NCBI GenBank assembly: GCA_902493335.1
Contig: CABUPJ010000041.1
Coordinates: forward strand, 1 to 32,461
DNA length: 32,461 nucleotides
Origin: an uncultured Porphyromonadaceae bacterium
GTDB lineage: Bacteria > Bacteroidota > Bacteroidia > Bacteroidales > Muribaculaceae
Direction of reading: 5' to 3'
This document shows positions 25,829 through 32,408 of the stretch, piece after piece. Position 1 is the stretch's first letter, and every line of letters begins with the position of its first letter. Position numbers and translations under genes: made by a program. The notes under the pieces were generated by a model. That model was not told the DNA's origin, made no database searches, and saw only the letters and a list, made by a program, of their open reading frames with translations.

Positions 25829-26406
25829 GCCTCTGTCTGCTTTTCAAGCAACCGCCCGCAATCGTGCCAGTCGCCGATCATTTCTCCACGTTCGCTCGCT
25901 TCAGTAAGCTTAATAAGCCGACTTTCAAATAATTCAGGTTTTGAAACTACTCTCTGGATATTGTCAATCCTCACCCTCTGATACAGCGGCGGAAAGTTTT
26001 GAAAGTTCTGCCATGCCACAGGGTGAGCCTTGAATGCGGCAATTATTTCAGGCATAATGACAAACTCAGCTTCAAGATCAGGACAGACGGCCCTGCCTGA
26101 CCCGGTCATCAGACCGAGGCGTTCAAGCCGCCGGCACCGTTCCTTGTTCAACTCAGTCCATCTTCCTGATTTAGCCCGGGGACCGAAACGCTGGAGCGTG
26201 ACACCGCCGACGCTTTTGACGGTCGAATCTATCCAGCCGAAGCACAAAGCCTCCTCAACAGCGTCGAGATACCACAGGCAACCATCGGGCGGCGTCTTGC
26301 CCCTTTTCACGGCAATCCAGCACTCTCTTTCAGTAGCGCTATTGGCCATCAGCCATTCGCGGAATTCATTGCGACCGGTTATGTCAAGGATATTTCGGGG
26401 CGTCAT
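25810..26406 (-). CDS. YdeI/OmpD-associated family protein
   Basis: 198 aa. The family signature EALCFGWIDSTVKSVGG and the paired motif RFGPRAKSGRWTELNKERCRRLERLGLMT are unmistakable. The last part (LFESRLIKLTEASERGEMIGDW) is conserved too. Members have been linked to bacteriocin and peptide resistance in a few bacteria; the biochemical role is unknown. No signal peptide. Its start overlaps the flavoprotein's stop by 4 nt. Confidence 0.88.
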   Translation of the reverse strand: MTPRNILDITGRNEFREWLMANSATERECWIAVKRGKTPPDGCLWYLDAVEEALCFGWIDSTVKSVGGVTLQRFGPRAKSGRWTELNKERCRRLERLGLMTGSGRAVCPDLEAEFVIMPEIIAAFKAHPVAWQNFQNFPPLYQRVRIDNIQRVVSKPELFESRLIKLTEASERGEMIGDWHDCGRLLEKQTEACPIKI

Positions 26407-26972
26407 TCACAGAGCATTTTCATTATTCGGGCCATATTATCGCCGAGATTGCCCATATTCGCCATGCCTTCGTCATCGCTGAGGACATCACCGACATTCT
26501 TGCCATAAACCATGTTCCAATAGGTCGAACCAACGACAATCATCTCCTTGTTGAGCATAAAATGGTTCATGGTGTCGACAGCTGTCATTCCGCCGCCACG
26601 ACGCACCGCTGCGACCGAAGCCCCGACCTTGTGGCGAAGAAGTCCGGGATTGGTGGCGACGACAACACCGCCCCGCTCCAGAAAAGCTTTCATCTTAGCT
26701 GAAACGTCAGCGGAATACACCGGCGAACCGAGTATTATGCCGTCAGCCGCGACCATACGCCTGAAGATCTCCGCAAAACCGTCTTTGGTAAACACACAGT
26801 TACCGCGGCCTTTGCAGGCGAAACATCCCCGACACGGCTGAATGTCATAATCAGCCAATTGTATCAGTTCTGTATCGATGCCTTCTTTATTCAGTACATC
26901 AAAGACTTTGCCGATGATGATGGCTGTGTTGCCGTCCTTGCGTGAGCTTCCGTTAATACCGATTACTTTCAT
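26403..26972 (-). CDS. Iron-sulfur flavoprotein (Isf-like, NADPH-dependent FMN reductase family)
   Basis: 189 aa. The flavodoxin-like FMN loop is GSSRKDGNT (8-16) and the second flavin segment is GSPVYSADVSAKMKAFLERGG. In between is a compact cysteine cluster C47-x2-C50-x2-C53-x5-C59, which fits the CX2CX2CX4-7C motif that binds a [4Fe-4S] cluster in methanogen iron-sulfur flavoproteins. It would move electrons, perhaps to detoxify oxygen or reduce quinones or nitro-compounds; the partner is unknown. Second gene of a four-gene operon, 16 nt after the GNAT stop. Confidence 0.88.
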   Translation of the reverse strand: MKVIGINGSSRKDGNTAIIIGKVFDVLNKEGIDTELIQLADYDIQPCRGCFACKGRGNCVFTKDGFAEIFRRMVAADGIILGSPVYSADVSAKMKAFLERGGVVVATNPGLLRHKVGASVAAVRRGGGMTAVDTMNHFMLNKEMIVVGSTYWNMVYGKNVGDVLSDDEGMANMGNLGDNMARIMKMLCE

Positions 26973-26988
26973 CCCTTGTAGTCACATT

Positions 26989-27558
26989 TCATTTCGTCGA
27001 TTGACTTGCCGACGATACCGAAATGGCTTTGTAGTCGTCTTTAGTCATGATGTAGAAGTGCTCAGTCCGTCTGTCGCCGAGCGGCGAGATGATGTCACGG
27101 TTGGTATGATGAAACTTGAAACCGCTTTTCTCACAGACCCGCTTTGACTTGGTGTTGCCGTCATAATATCCGCACCAGACCGCGTCAAGCGCCAAATCAT
27201 TGAAGCTTCGCGACAGCAGAGCCCTGACCGCCTCTGGTATAAAACCGCGGCCCCAGTAGGGCTTGCCGATCCAGTAGCCGATTTCAGCTTCTCCACGCCG
27301 CATGTCGGCAGAGTGGAGACCGTCTGAAAACATTATACCGCAGCTGCCGACCGGCTCGCCGGTCTCTTTCAGCACGACGGCATAGACCTCGGGCGCCGCA
27401 AACACCGTGCGGATGACTTCAAGGCTGTCTTCAACAGATTTATGCGGCGACCAGCCTGCAATCGGCCCGACGTCAGGGTCGCCCGCATATTTGAACAGCG
27501 CCGCGGCATCGCTTTCTCGCCAGGGACGAAGTATCAGTCTTTCGGTTTCAATTATCAT
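26989..27558 (-). CDS. GNAT-family N-acetyltransferase, RimJ/RimL-like
   Basis: 189 aa from the ATG at 27558 (an upstream TTG start is less likely). The N-terminal ETERLILRPWRESDAAALF is the RimJ/RimL beginning. The acetyl-CoA loop is GRGF within GYWIGKPYWGRGFIPEA, and TKSKRVCEKSGFKF is motif B. These enzymes acetylate protein N-termini or small amines; the substrate is unknown. First gene of the operon with the flavoprotein, YdeI-like and GrpB-like genes. Its leader carries a terminator-like hairpin. Confidence 0.88.
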   Translation of the reverse strand: MIIETERLILRPWRESDAAALFKYAGDPDVGPIAGWSPHKSVEDSLEVIRTVFAAPEVYAVVLKETGEPVGSCGIMFSDGLHSADMRRGEAEIGYWIGKPYWGRGFIPEAVRALLSRSFNDLALDAVWCGYYDGNTKSKRVCEKSGFKFHHTNRDIISPLGDRRTEHFYIMTKDDYKAISVSSASQSTK

Positions 27559-27580
27559 AATTTTCAAGCGGTTGAGATGT

Positions 27581-27603
27581 AAAAAAGTCGCAGGCAGTCC
27601 TGC
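27581..27603 (-). terminator. Leader hairpin with U6 tract, terminator or attenuator
   Basis: On the minus strand GCAGG-ACTG-CCTGC is followed by GAC and six T. It lies about 23 nt before the GNAT ATG and downstream of the promoter at 27644-27673. A second hairpin (CTGTC-AGAC-GACAG, 27614-27627) precedes it in the leader. It may also stop transcripts from the PepSY gene upstream. Confidence 0.5.
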
Positions 27604-27643
27604 ATCAGTCAGTCTGTCGTCTGACAGTGCCCATAAACAAACT

Positions 27644-27673
27644 CAAAGATACGAATTTATTTTGAAATCCAAA
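27644..27673 (-). promoter_or_regulatory. Promoter of the GNAT-flavoprotein-YdeI-GrpB operon (TTTG-N18-TATCTTTG)
   Basis: The -7 box TATCTTTG is at 27644-27651 and TTTG at 27670-27673, a near-perfect Bacteroidetes promoter on the minus strand. It lies 18 nt after the end of the PepSY-like gene and gives a leader of about 80 nt. Confidence 0.7.
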
Positions 27674-27690
27674 CGACCGAGAGTCATCAA

Positions 27691-28209
27691 TCACTGCCGG
27701 TTCGCGGCGATACTGTCGGCCTCGACCAATGCCTCGGTCTCGAATACCTCGGCTTCCTGTGGAGTCAGCTCACATTGAAAAATGCCAAGCCGGTCATATT
27801 TGAGATTTCTGTCGTTTGAAAGGCCGATGGTATAGTAGAGCGACGAGCGACTTATGCGCACGATTTTTTCACCTGCATATTTTTTAGCCACGCTATTGCG
27901 TATGGCTTTCGGCACGAGCGACTCTGGAACGCTTTTCTTCTTACAGTCGACATTAGTCCATTTTCCTTTGTTGCTAAACTCGATTTTTGTACCGTTGGTG
28001 AGTTTGACATCATAATCGGTCTTCTTAAGCAGATGGCGGTCGACTTTAATCATGCTTACCTTAGCCTTGGGGAAATGCTCGTCGAGCATCTCTTTAGCGG
28101 CGTCGGGTAAATCATTGCGGTTGATACTGTACTTGTCGAAGGGAAGCGCGGCAAATGAGGAAATCGACCCCACCATCATGACCATCATAATAATAATTTT
28201 TCTGAGCAT
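27691..28209 (-). CDS. PepSY-like (DUF2874-type) secreted protein
   Basis: 172 aa. A signal peptide (MLRKIIIMMVMMVGSISSFA) is followed by two PepSY-like repeats: LPDAAKEMLDEHFPKAKVSMIKVDR with the strand DYDVKLTNGTKIEFSNKGKW, then a weaker second half. The DYDVKLTNG segment is typical of Bacteroidetes periplasmic PepSY-like proteins. Function unknown; family members are thought to inhibit proteases or sense ligands. A 24-residue glutamate-rich tail ends the protein. Stands alone on the minus strand. Confidence 0.82.
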   Translation of the reverse strand: MLRKIIIMMVMMVGSISSFAALPFDKYSINRNDLPDAAKEMLDEHFPKAKVSMIKVDRHLLKKTDYDVKLTNGTKIEFSNKGKWTNVDCKKKSVPESLVPKAIRNSVAKKYAGEKIVRISRSSLYYTIGLSNDRNLKYDRLGIFQCELTPQEAEVFETEALVEADSIAANRQ

Positions 28210-28280
28210 AGGCGTGTGTTTTAAATAAAGGTGTGTTTAAAATAATTAAGTAACTCGCAAAAATTAATGTTCTGAGAAAT

Positions 28281-28324
28281 AACGCCGCAACCCGCGGTAT
28301 ATTTTACCATCACCACGGCGTTAG
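28281..28324. other. Nested inverted repeat between ABC-F and PepSY genes
   Basis: Arms TAACGCCG (28281-28288) and CGGCGTTA (28317-28324) enclose a smaller hairpin GGTA-tattt-TACC (28297-28309). It lies about 80 nt after the ABC-F stop and may aid termination, but no T-tract is present. The surrounding 196 bp (28210-28405) holds no gene that I can see. A plus-strand TACCTTTG at 28395 has no -33 partner and no downstream gene. Confidence 0.35.
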
Positions 28325-28405
28325 GATTGTTTAACCCGAAATTATCATCTGAACGCTCATATCTGCCTGCACACCATTGGCGCAAGAGGTAAACTACCTT
28401 TGTTA

Positions 28406-30031
28406 TTATCCTTCGGCTTCAGTCCGTTTTTTTACATTATCGAGAAATTCGTTGATACCGCATAGATGCTCACGCACACGGCCGCCACCGAATTCATATA
28501 CTTTCGTAACGAGACCATCGAGGAAGTCGCGGTCGTGGCTAACAAGTATAAGTGTGCCATCGAAGTCGCGCAGTGCCTGTTTTAGAATATCCTTTGTCTT
28601 AAGGTCGAGATGATTCGTTGGCTCATCGAGTATAAGAAGGTTGACAGGTTCAAGCAGCAACTTTATCAGACATAGGCGCACGCGTTCGCCACCCGATAGC
28701 ACCTTTACCTTTTTCTGGCTTTCTTCTCCGCCAAACATAAAAGCACCTAAAAGGTCGCGGATCTTCAGGCGTACGTCGCCCACAGCTATATCATCGATAG
28801 TCTGGAATACCGTCAGCTCGCCGTCGAGCAACGAGGCACTGTTTTGGGCAAAGTAGCCAATCTGAACGTTATGGCCCAGTGAGAGCGAGCCGTTGAAATC
28901 AATTTCTCGCATAATAGCCTTGACCATAGTGGATTTACCTTCGCCGTTGCGTCCTGCGAAAGCCACTTTGTCGCCGCGCTCAATCATAAATGTCGCCTCG
29001 GCGAACACAGGCTTCCCATCGTAGCTTTTACCGACCCCGTCGGCTATGACCGGGTAGCTGCCACTGCGTGGACAAGAGGGGAATCTAAGACGTAAAGCAG
29101 ACGTATCTTCCTCATCAACCTCTACAATATCGAGTTTTTCGAGCCACTTTAACTTGCTCTGCACCTGGTAAGTCTTGGAATATGTGCCTTTGAAACGTTC
29201 GATAAATTCGCGAGCCTCGGCAATCTGTTTCTGTTGGTCGTCAAACTGCTTTTGCTGTTGCTGGCGGCGTTCGCGGCGCAACTCAAGATAGTGGCTGTAG
29301 TTGGCCTTGTAGTCGTAGATTCGCCCCATAGTCACTTCAATTGTGCGAGTTGTGATATTATCGATAAACCGCCGGTCGTGGCTGATCACTACTACAGCCA
29401 TCGGACTGTTTATGATAAAATCCTCGAGCCAGCCCACCGACTCAATGTCAAGATGGTTGGTGGGTTCATCGAGCAGCAGCACATCGGGATTCTGCAACAG
29501 CAACTTGGCCAGTTCAATACGCATGCGCCAGCCACCTGAGAACTCGGAAGTCGAACGAGAGAAATCGCTACGTTTGAATCCAAGGCCGAGCAGAGCCTTC
29601 TCTACATCTTCCTCGAAGTGGGTCATGTCGATGGCATAGAATTTCTCACTCACCGTAGCCACCCTTTCAATCAGTGACATATATGAGTCGCTTTCATAAT
29701 CGGTGCGTGTAGCCAATTCCTGATTCATGGCATCTATTTCTGCCTCCATTTCTTTAAGGTGCGCGAAAGCCTGCGAAGCCTCTTCAAAAACTGTGCGGTG
29801 ATCCTCTGTCATCATGTGTTGCGGCAGATAGCAAATCGTGCAGTCTTTGGGCACCGAGACATTCCCTCGACTGGGTTGTCGCACTCCTGCCAAAATCTTC
29901 AGAAGCGTACTTTTCCCGGCCCCGTTCTTACCCATAAGGGCTATACGGTCTTTAGGATTGATTACAAATGAAATATCCTTGAATAAGGTGGTGCCACCGA
30001 ATTCAACTGTAAGAGCATCAACTGATACCAT
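28406..30031 (-). CDS. ABC-F family ATPase
   Basis: 541 aa, two fused ATP-binding cassettes with no membrane segments. Cassette one has Walker A GKNGAGKST (34-42), signature FSGGWRMRIELA and Walker B LLLDEPTNHLD. Cassette two has Walker A GRNGEGKST, signature LSGGERVRLCL and Walker B LILDEPTNHLDL. A charged coiled-coil linker (about 235-290, RRERRQQQQKQ) joins them. ABC-F proteins act on ribosomes; some protect against antibiotics, others are translation factors. This one lacks a clear resistance signature and I assign no antibiotic. The start at 30031 is chosen over one 45 nt upstream because the consensus promoter overlaps that extension. Confidence 0.93.
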   Translation of the reverse strand: MVSVDALTVEFGGTTLFKDISFVINPKDRIALMGKNGAGKSTLLKILAGVRQPSRGNVSVPKDCTICYLPQHMMTEDHRTVFEEASQAFAHLKEMEAEIDAMNQELATRTDYESDSYMSLIERVATVSEKFYAIDMTHFEEDVEKALLGLGFKRSDFSRSTSEFSGGWRMRIELAKLLLQNPDVLLLDEPTNHLDIESVGWLEDFIINSPMAVVVISHDRRFIDNITTRTIEVTMGRIYDYKANYSHYLELRRERRQQQQKQFDDQQKQIAEAREFIERFKGTYSKTYQVQSKLKWLEKLDIVEVDEEDTSALRLRFPSCPRSGSYPVIADGVGKSYDGKPVFAEATFMIERGDKVAFAGRNGEGKSTMVKAIMREIDFNGSLSLGHNVQIGYFAQNSASLLDGELTVFQTIDDIAVGDVRLKIRDLLGAFMFGGEESQKKVKVLSGGERVRLCLIKLLLEPVNLLILDEPTNHLDLKTKDILKQALRDFDGTLILVSHDRDFLDGLVTKVYEFGGGRVREHLCGINEFLDNVKKRTEAEG

Positions 30032-30056
30032 TATATTATAGAGTAGAATTTTTATG

Positions 30057-30087
30057 CAAAGGTAGCAAAAAATCACTTAAAGGCAAA
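30057..30087 (-). promoter_or_regulatory. Promoter of the ABC-F gene (TTTG-N19-TACCTTTG)
   Basis: The best promoter in the window: -7 box TACCTTTG (30057-30064) and -33 TTTG (30084-30087) with 19 nt between them. The -7 box ends 25 nt before the ATG. A 17-nt near-palindrome ATCTCTTG-t-CAAGAGAT lies farther up at 30193-30209. Confidence 0.75.
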
Positions 30088-30234
30088 CCATGGCAAATGA
30101 CAGTAGTATTTACTATTTTGATTATTAATTTCCTGTTTTATACCTATGTGCATTGAAGACTCGGTATCATGCAACTTTTAGCAACCTCCCAAATCTCTTG
30201 TCAAGAGATGACAGCTTATGAAATGGTGTGCCAG

Positions 30235-30518
30235 ATTATGGAAATGTATAGGCAGACAACGATTTAAGCATATGATTGGCGCAGTTGAAAATAAACTTTG
30301 CACCGCAGGCAATCAAACAGAACTAACCGATAATAAGCCTGTCATTATTTATCGGACAATGATAGAGTACGTTGTTTTTTCTCGAAGTCCCGTGGATCAT
30401 TCACAAAGTCATTGTAGATGGTGAAGTCTCCGACCTCGATTGTCGGTCGCGTGACAACTGATTTCAGATACACAATCTGTGTGTCATTGGAACGTGGATA
30501 TATCTTATTCCTATCCAT
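30235..30518 (-). pseudogene. Broken Vat/CatB-type xenobiotic O-acetyltransferase
   Basis: From the ATG at 30518 one frame reads 57 codons ending at TAA (30345-30347), with the Vat/CatB start pattern (VVTRPTIEVGDFTIYNDFVN, DPRDFEK). At an A6 run (minus strand, 30375-30380) one extra base breaks it: the next frame continues NNVLYHCPINNDRLIIG. Then a TAG (30323-30325) replaces the expected lysine of GKFC, the match goes on as FC-IACGAKFIF, shifts frame again near 30287-30293, and reads NCANHMLKSLSAYTFP up to about 30240. The catalytic region beyond is not recognisable. Vat and CatB enzymes acetylate streptogramins and chloramphenicol. It begins 3 nt after the GNAT stop, as the last member of the operon. 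Two or more lesions indicate decay rather than one sequencing error. Confidence 0.8.
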
Positions 30519-30521
30519 TTT

Positions 30522-31034
30522 TCATAATAATTTATGCTGTTCCATCTCGATGCAATTCCACGTTTCGCCCAGACATTCGTAACTCTCGGTTTCAGGTAGT
30601 GATACCCGATGAAAACCGGCGGCTTCATAGCAATGGATAGCGGACGGATTATTCTCAAAGACACCGAGCGACACTTTCGTGGCTCCAAGCGATTCAAAAG
30701 CATATTTGGCTGCCATCGAAACAAGAGCCTTGCCTAAACCACGACCACGTTTTGAATCATCGACAATAACAAAACCAAGTCGTTGCTCAGCCAGATTATC
30801 TGCCGGAGTGCGCAAGGTGATGTACCCGACAATATCGTCGCCATCAGTCATTGTCAGAGCGCGAGAGCGTTGTCCGTCAATATTCCTCTCGTGATATGTA
30901 TTCATATCTTCGGGGGTGACCGGGTAACGCTCGTATCTGTCGGCGCACCATTGGCGCATAAGATATTCGTTTTTAAGCCACGATGTTATCACAGCGGCAT
31001 CAGAAGGTTGATAAGAGCGTAATATCAGACTCAT
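30522..31034 (-). CDS. GNAT-family N-acetyltransferase
   Basis: 170 aa. The N-terminal LRSYQPSDAAVITSWL and the acetyl-CoA loop KRGRGLGKAL within FVIVDDSKRGRGLGKALVSMA are typical, followed by motif B NNPSAIHCYEAAGFHRV. Looks intact. It overlaps the tautomerase stop by 4 nt and precedes the Vat/CatB remnant by 3 nt. The substrate is unknown. It is possible that it, too, modified a small toxic compound together with its neighbours, but this is inference from position. Confidence 0.88.
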   Translation of the reverse strand: MSLILRSYQPSDAAVITSWLKNEYLMRQWCADRYERYPVTPEDMNTYHERNIDGQRSRALTMTDGDDIVGYITLRTPADNLAEQRLGFVIVDDSKRGRGLGKALVSMAAKYAFESLGATKVSLGVFENNPSAIHCYEAAGFHRVSLPETESYECLGETWNCIEMEQHKLL

Positions 31035-31231
31035 GGTTTGTAGTTGCGTTTAATCTCGTCGATTGACTTGCCGCCAATACCAAAGTTCTCATCAGGCAGT
31101 TCCTTGATTGTAACCGTGAAGAACTGCTCCGGGATATGCGTTATCTCGGCGGCGGTTGCTGTCAGCCGCTCAATAAGTTGTTTTTTCTGTTCAGCTGTCA
31201 GCTTTCCGCTCTCGATTGATATGTATGGCAT
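31031..31231 (-). CDS. 4-oxalocrotonate tautomerase-family enzyme
   Basis: 66 aa, the classical small tautomerase length. Met is followed directly by the catalytic Pro (P1 after processing) in MPYISIESGKL. The helix LTAEQKKQLIERLTATAAEI and the strand QFFTVTIKEL match the family; these enzymes work as hexamers on keto-enol substrates. The ATG lies 2 nt after the stop of the YciI-like gene. Residues I would expect for 4-OT activity (an Arg near 11 or 39) are not obvious, so the actual substrate is uncertain. Confidence 0.87.
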   Translation of the reverse strand: MPYISIESGKLTAEQKKQLIERLTATAAEITHIPEQFFTVTIKELPDENFGIGGKSIDEIKRNYKP

Positions 31232-31233
31232 AA

Positions 31234-31521
31234 TCAGAGAATGGTTTTGAGAATATCATCGCAGAACATCGTCGGGGCGAATTCCACAATCTGATAATCG
31301 GCGATGCCGTTGATGTTAAACGGGTCTTTTGCAATGATGGCGTCCACTGCTGTGCGGTTGTCGGCCTTAATCATAATCACGCCGCCAATGCGAGGTGTCT
31401 GCGGACCGGAAGCGATGAAGTCACCTGCGGCATAATGTTCGGCGAGATAGTCACGGTGCGCCTAAAGGAAGCGGTCAACCTCACTCAACGGTTTCTTATA
31501 TGTTAAAACCGCGATAAACAT
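31234..31521 (-). pseudogene. YciI-like gene interrupted by an in-frame amber codon
   Basis: A 96-codon frame starting at ATG (31521) reads MFIAVLTYKKPLSEVDRFL, then TAG at codon 20 (31462-31464), then continues in the same frame AHRDYLAEHYAAGDFIASGPQTPR to a normal stop at 31234. The whole is a YciI/YCII-domain protein (about 95 aa). The amber stands where YciI proteins usually have a glutamine or glutamate (FLxAHRDYL), a one-base CAG-to-TAG change. The frame otherwise has no damage. It is 6 nt after the zinc-ribbon gene's stop and 2 nt before the tautomerase, so it was the second gene of the operon. Not recorded as an open frame of normal length. Either a recent pseudogene, a base-call error, or a readthrough site. 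Confidence 0.75.
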
Positions 31522-31527
31522 ACTGAA

Positions 31528-31803
31528 TCAGTTTTTCCAGCGTTTGAGATGAGGGAAGAATTGGCGCATTTGCTCTTTCATCTGCTCAACTGTAAGATTT
31601 TGACCGGAGTTTTTGTTTATCTCGTCGGTGAACTGTGCGCAGTGGTCAATCATCTGCTCCATAGTCATATCCTGTGTGAACTTACCGACCTTGTAGCAGT
31701 ATGTGCAGTAATCTTCATTGAGCGTGCCATCGGCATTCGTGCCGAGGACTTCATTTGTGAGCGGCATTCCGCAACTTTGACAGAATTTCATTTCCATTGT
31801 CAT
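31528..31803 (-). CDS. Putative zinc-ribbon protein
   Basis: 91 aa. CQSCGMPL near the N-terminus and CTYCYK at about 33-38 form a CxxC...CxxC zinc site (C8, C11, C33, C36). A helical C-terminal tail with methionine- and glutamine-rich helices (MEQMIDHCAQFTDEI, LTVEQMKEQMRQFF) follows, the usual structure of this small Bacteroidetes/Firmicutes family, which has no known function. In-frame ATGs at 31803, 31797 and 31791 are possible starts. First gene of the operon; a long structured leader lies upstream. Confidence 0.82.
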   Translation of the reverse strand: MTMEMKFCQSCGMPLTNEVLGTNADGTLNEDYCTYCYKVGKFTQDMTMEQMIDHCAQFTDEINKNSGQNLTVEQMKEQMRQFFPHLKRWKN

Positions 31804-31817
31804 TTATCTTTTTGCCC

Positions 31818-31863
31818 GGCAGTCCGACTGGACGGATTCGTAAATACAAAAGCGCGGACTGCC
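31818..31863. promoter_or_regulatory. Perfect 9-bp inverted repeat just upstream of the zinc-ribbon gene
   Basis: GGCAGTCCG (31818-31826) and CGGACTGCC (31855-31863), separated by 28 bp. It starts 15 nt before the ATG. It may be an operator or a stem in the leader RNA. Confidence 0.5.
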
Positions 31864-31874
31864 TATGTCAATCT

Positions 31875-31994
31875 AACTTGACGGCCCTGAGAAAGCCTAT
31901 GATGCAGATAAAACGATAGCAGCCCACGCCTATGCGTGAGAACCACCATGCTATCTCTTGCATCAAATTTGAAAGGCTCTCAGGTTTTCAAGTT
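31875..31994 (-). ncRNA. Candidate structured RNA (or leader) with six nested helices
   Basis: Six complementary segments are perfectly nested: AACTTGA/TCAAGTT (31875-31881, 31988-31994), CCTGAG/CTCAGG (31886-31891, 31979-31984), AGCCT/AGGCT (31894-31898, 31974-31978), GATGCA/TGCATC (31901-31906, 31959-31964), GATAGCA/TGCTATC (31915-31921, 31949-31955) and CACGC/GCGTG (31925-31929, 31934-31938). That is 36 pairs in 120 nt with small internal loops. No coding frame. The strand is chosen because a -7 box (32058-32065) points this way toward the zinc-ribbon gene. I do not recognise a known RNA family; a MITE-like repeat is an alternative. The rest of 31804-32408 holds no gene. Confidence 0.6.
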
Positions 31995-32057
31995 ACAAAA
32001 TGAGCATAACGCTTCTTTTTTCAAAATGTCACGGATCAGATTACGCCAACCCGACCA

Positions 32058-32065
32058 CAAAGCTA
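32058..32065 (-). promoter_or_regulatory. -7 box (TAGCTTTG) facing the structured element
   Basis: Minus-strand TAGCTTTG matches TAnnTTTG. A transcript from here would run through 31994-31875 and into the zinc-ribbon operon, a leader of roughly 250 nt. No good -33 box. Confidence 0.4.
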
Positions 32066-32096
32066 CGAAATTATTATGAGATTTTAACGGTTACGC

Positions 32097-32132
32097 GTGG
32101 TGACCCGGCTAAAATTTGGCTGTAGTCACCAC
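32097..32132. repeat. Inverted pair of GTGGTGAC octamers
   Basis: GTGGTGAC (32097-32104) and GTCACCAC (32125-32132) with 20 bp between, within which GCTAAA-a-TTTGGC also pairs. ATTTTT follows, so a terminator is possible, but the same octamer recurs at 32331 and 32343, which argues for protein-binding sites. Confidence 0.55.
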
Positions 32133-32330
32133 ATTTTTGCGGCTCGATTGTAGTTAAAGTCTGTTAAAGTTTGGGGTTGTGAGGCGGTAATGTGGGATTG
32201 AATGATGCTGAATGATTTTGAATGGATATAATTTATACACTGATTATCAAAGCATTGAGCAACCACAAGAATAGATATGTGTCTGTACCAACACGCATAA
32301 CGCGCAATATTTCAGCGCATTAGCGTGGGT

Positions 32331-32350
32331 GTGGTGACTTTTGTGGTGAC
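32331..32350. repeat. Direct pair of GTGGTGAC octamers
   Basis: GTGGTGAC at 32331-32338 and 32343-32350, 12 bp apart. The second belongs to the 11-mer CTTTTGTGGTG (32338-32348), which is repeated at the tRNA 3' end (32403-32413). Could be integrase arm sites or a partial att duplication. Confidence 0.55.
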
Positions 32351-32370
32351 TCGGAGGGGTATGAATGAAT

Positions 32371-32407
32371 AAAAGGCCGCTAACTCATTGAGAATTAGCG
32401 GTCTTTT
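32371..32407 (-). terminator. Intrinsic terminator after tRNA-Phe
   Basis: Stem GACCGCTAATT-C/GAGTTAGCGGCC with loop around 32387-32391 and T4 after it on the minus strand. It begins two bases after the tRNA 3' end. Confidence 0.75.
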
Positions 32408-32408
32408 G

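Noticed and set aside
28395..28402. Plus-strand TACCTTTG promoter-like box
   Set aside because: No -33 partner and only antisense of the ABC-F gene lies downstream.
31993..32007. A five-codon leader-peptide frame (MLIL) on the minus strand before the nested structure
   Set aside because: Too short and its ribosome site is not evident; it ends at the first helix by chance.
32097..32140. The GTGGTGAC inverted repeat as a rho-independent terminator
   Set aside because: ATTTTT does follow, but the same octamer recurs as a direct pair 200 bp away, so I prefer binding sites; a terminator remains possible.
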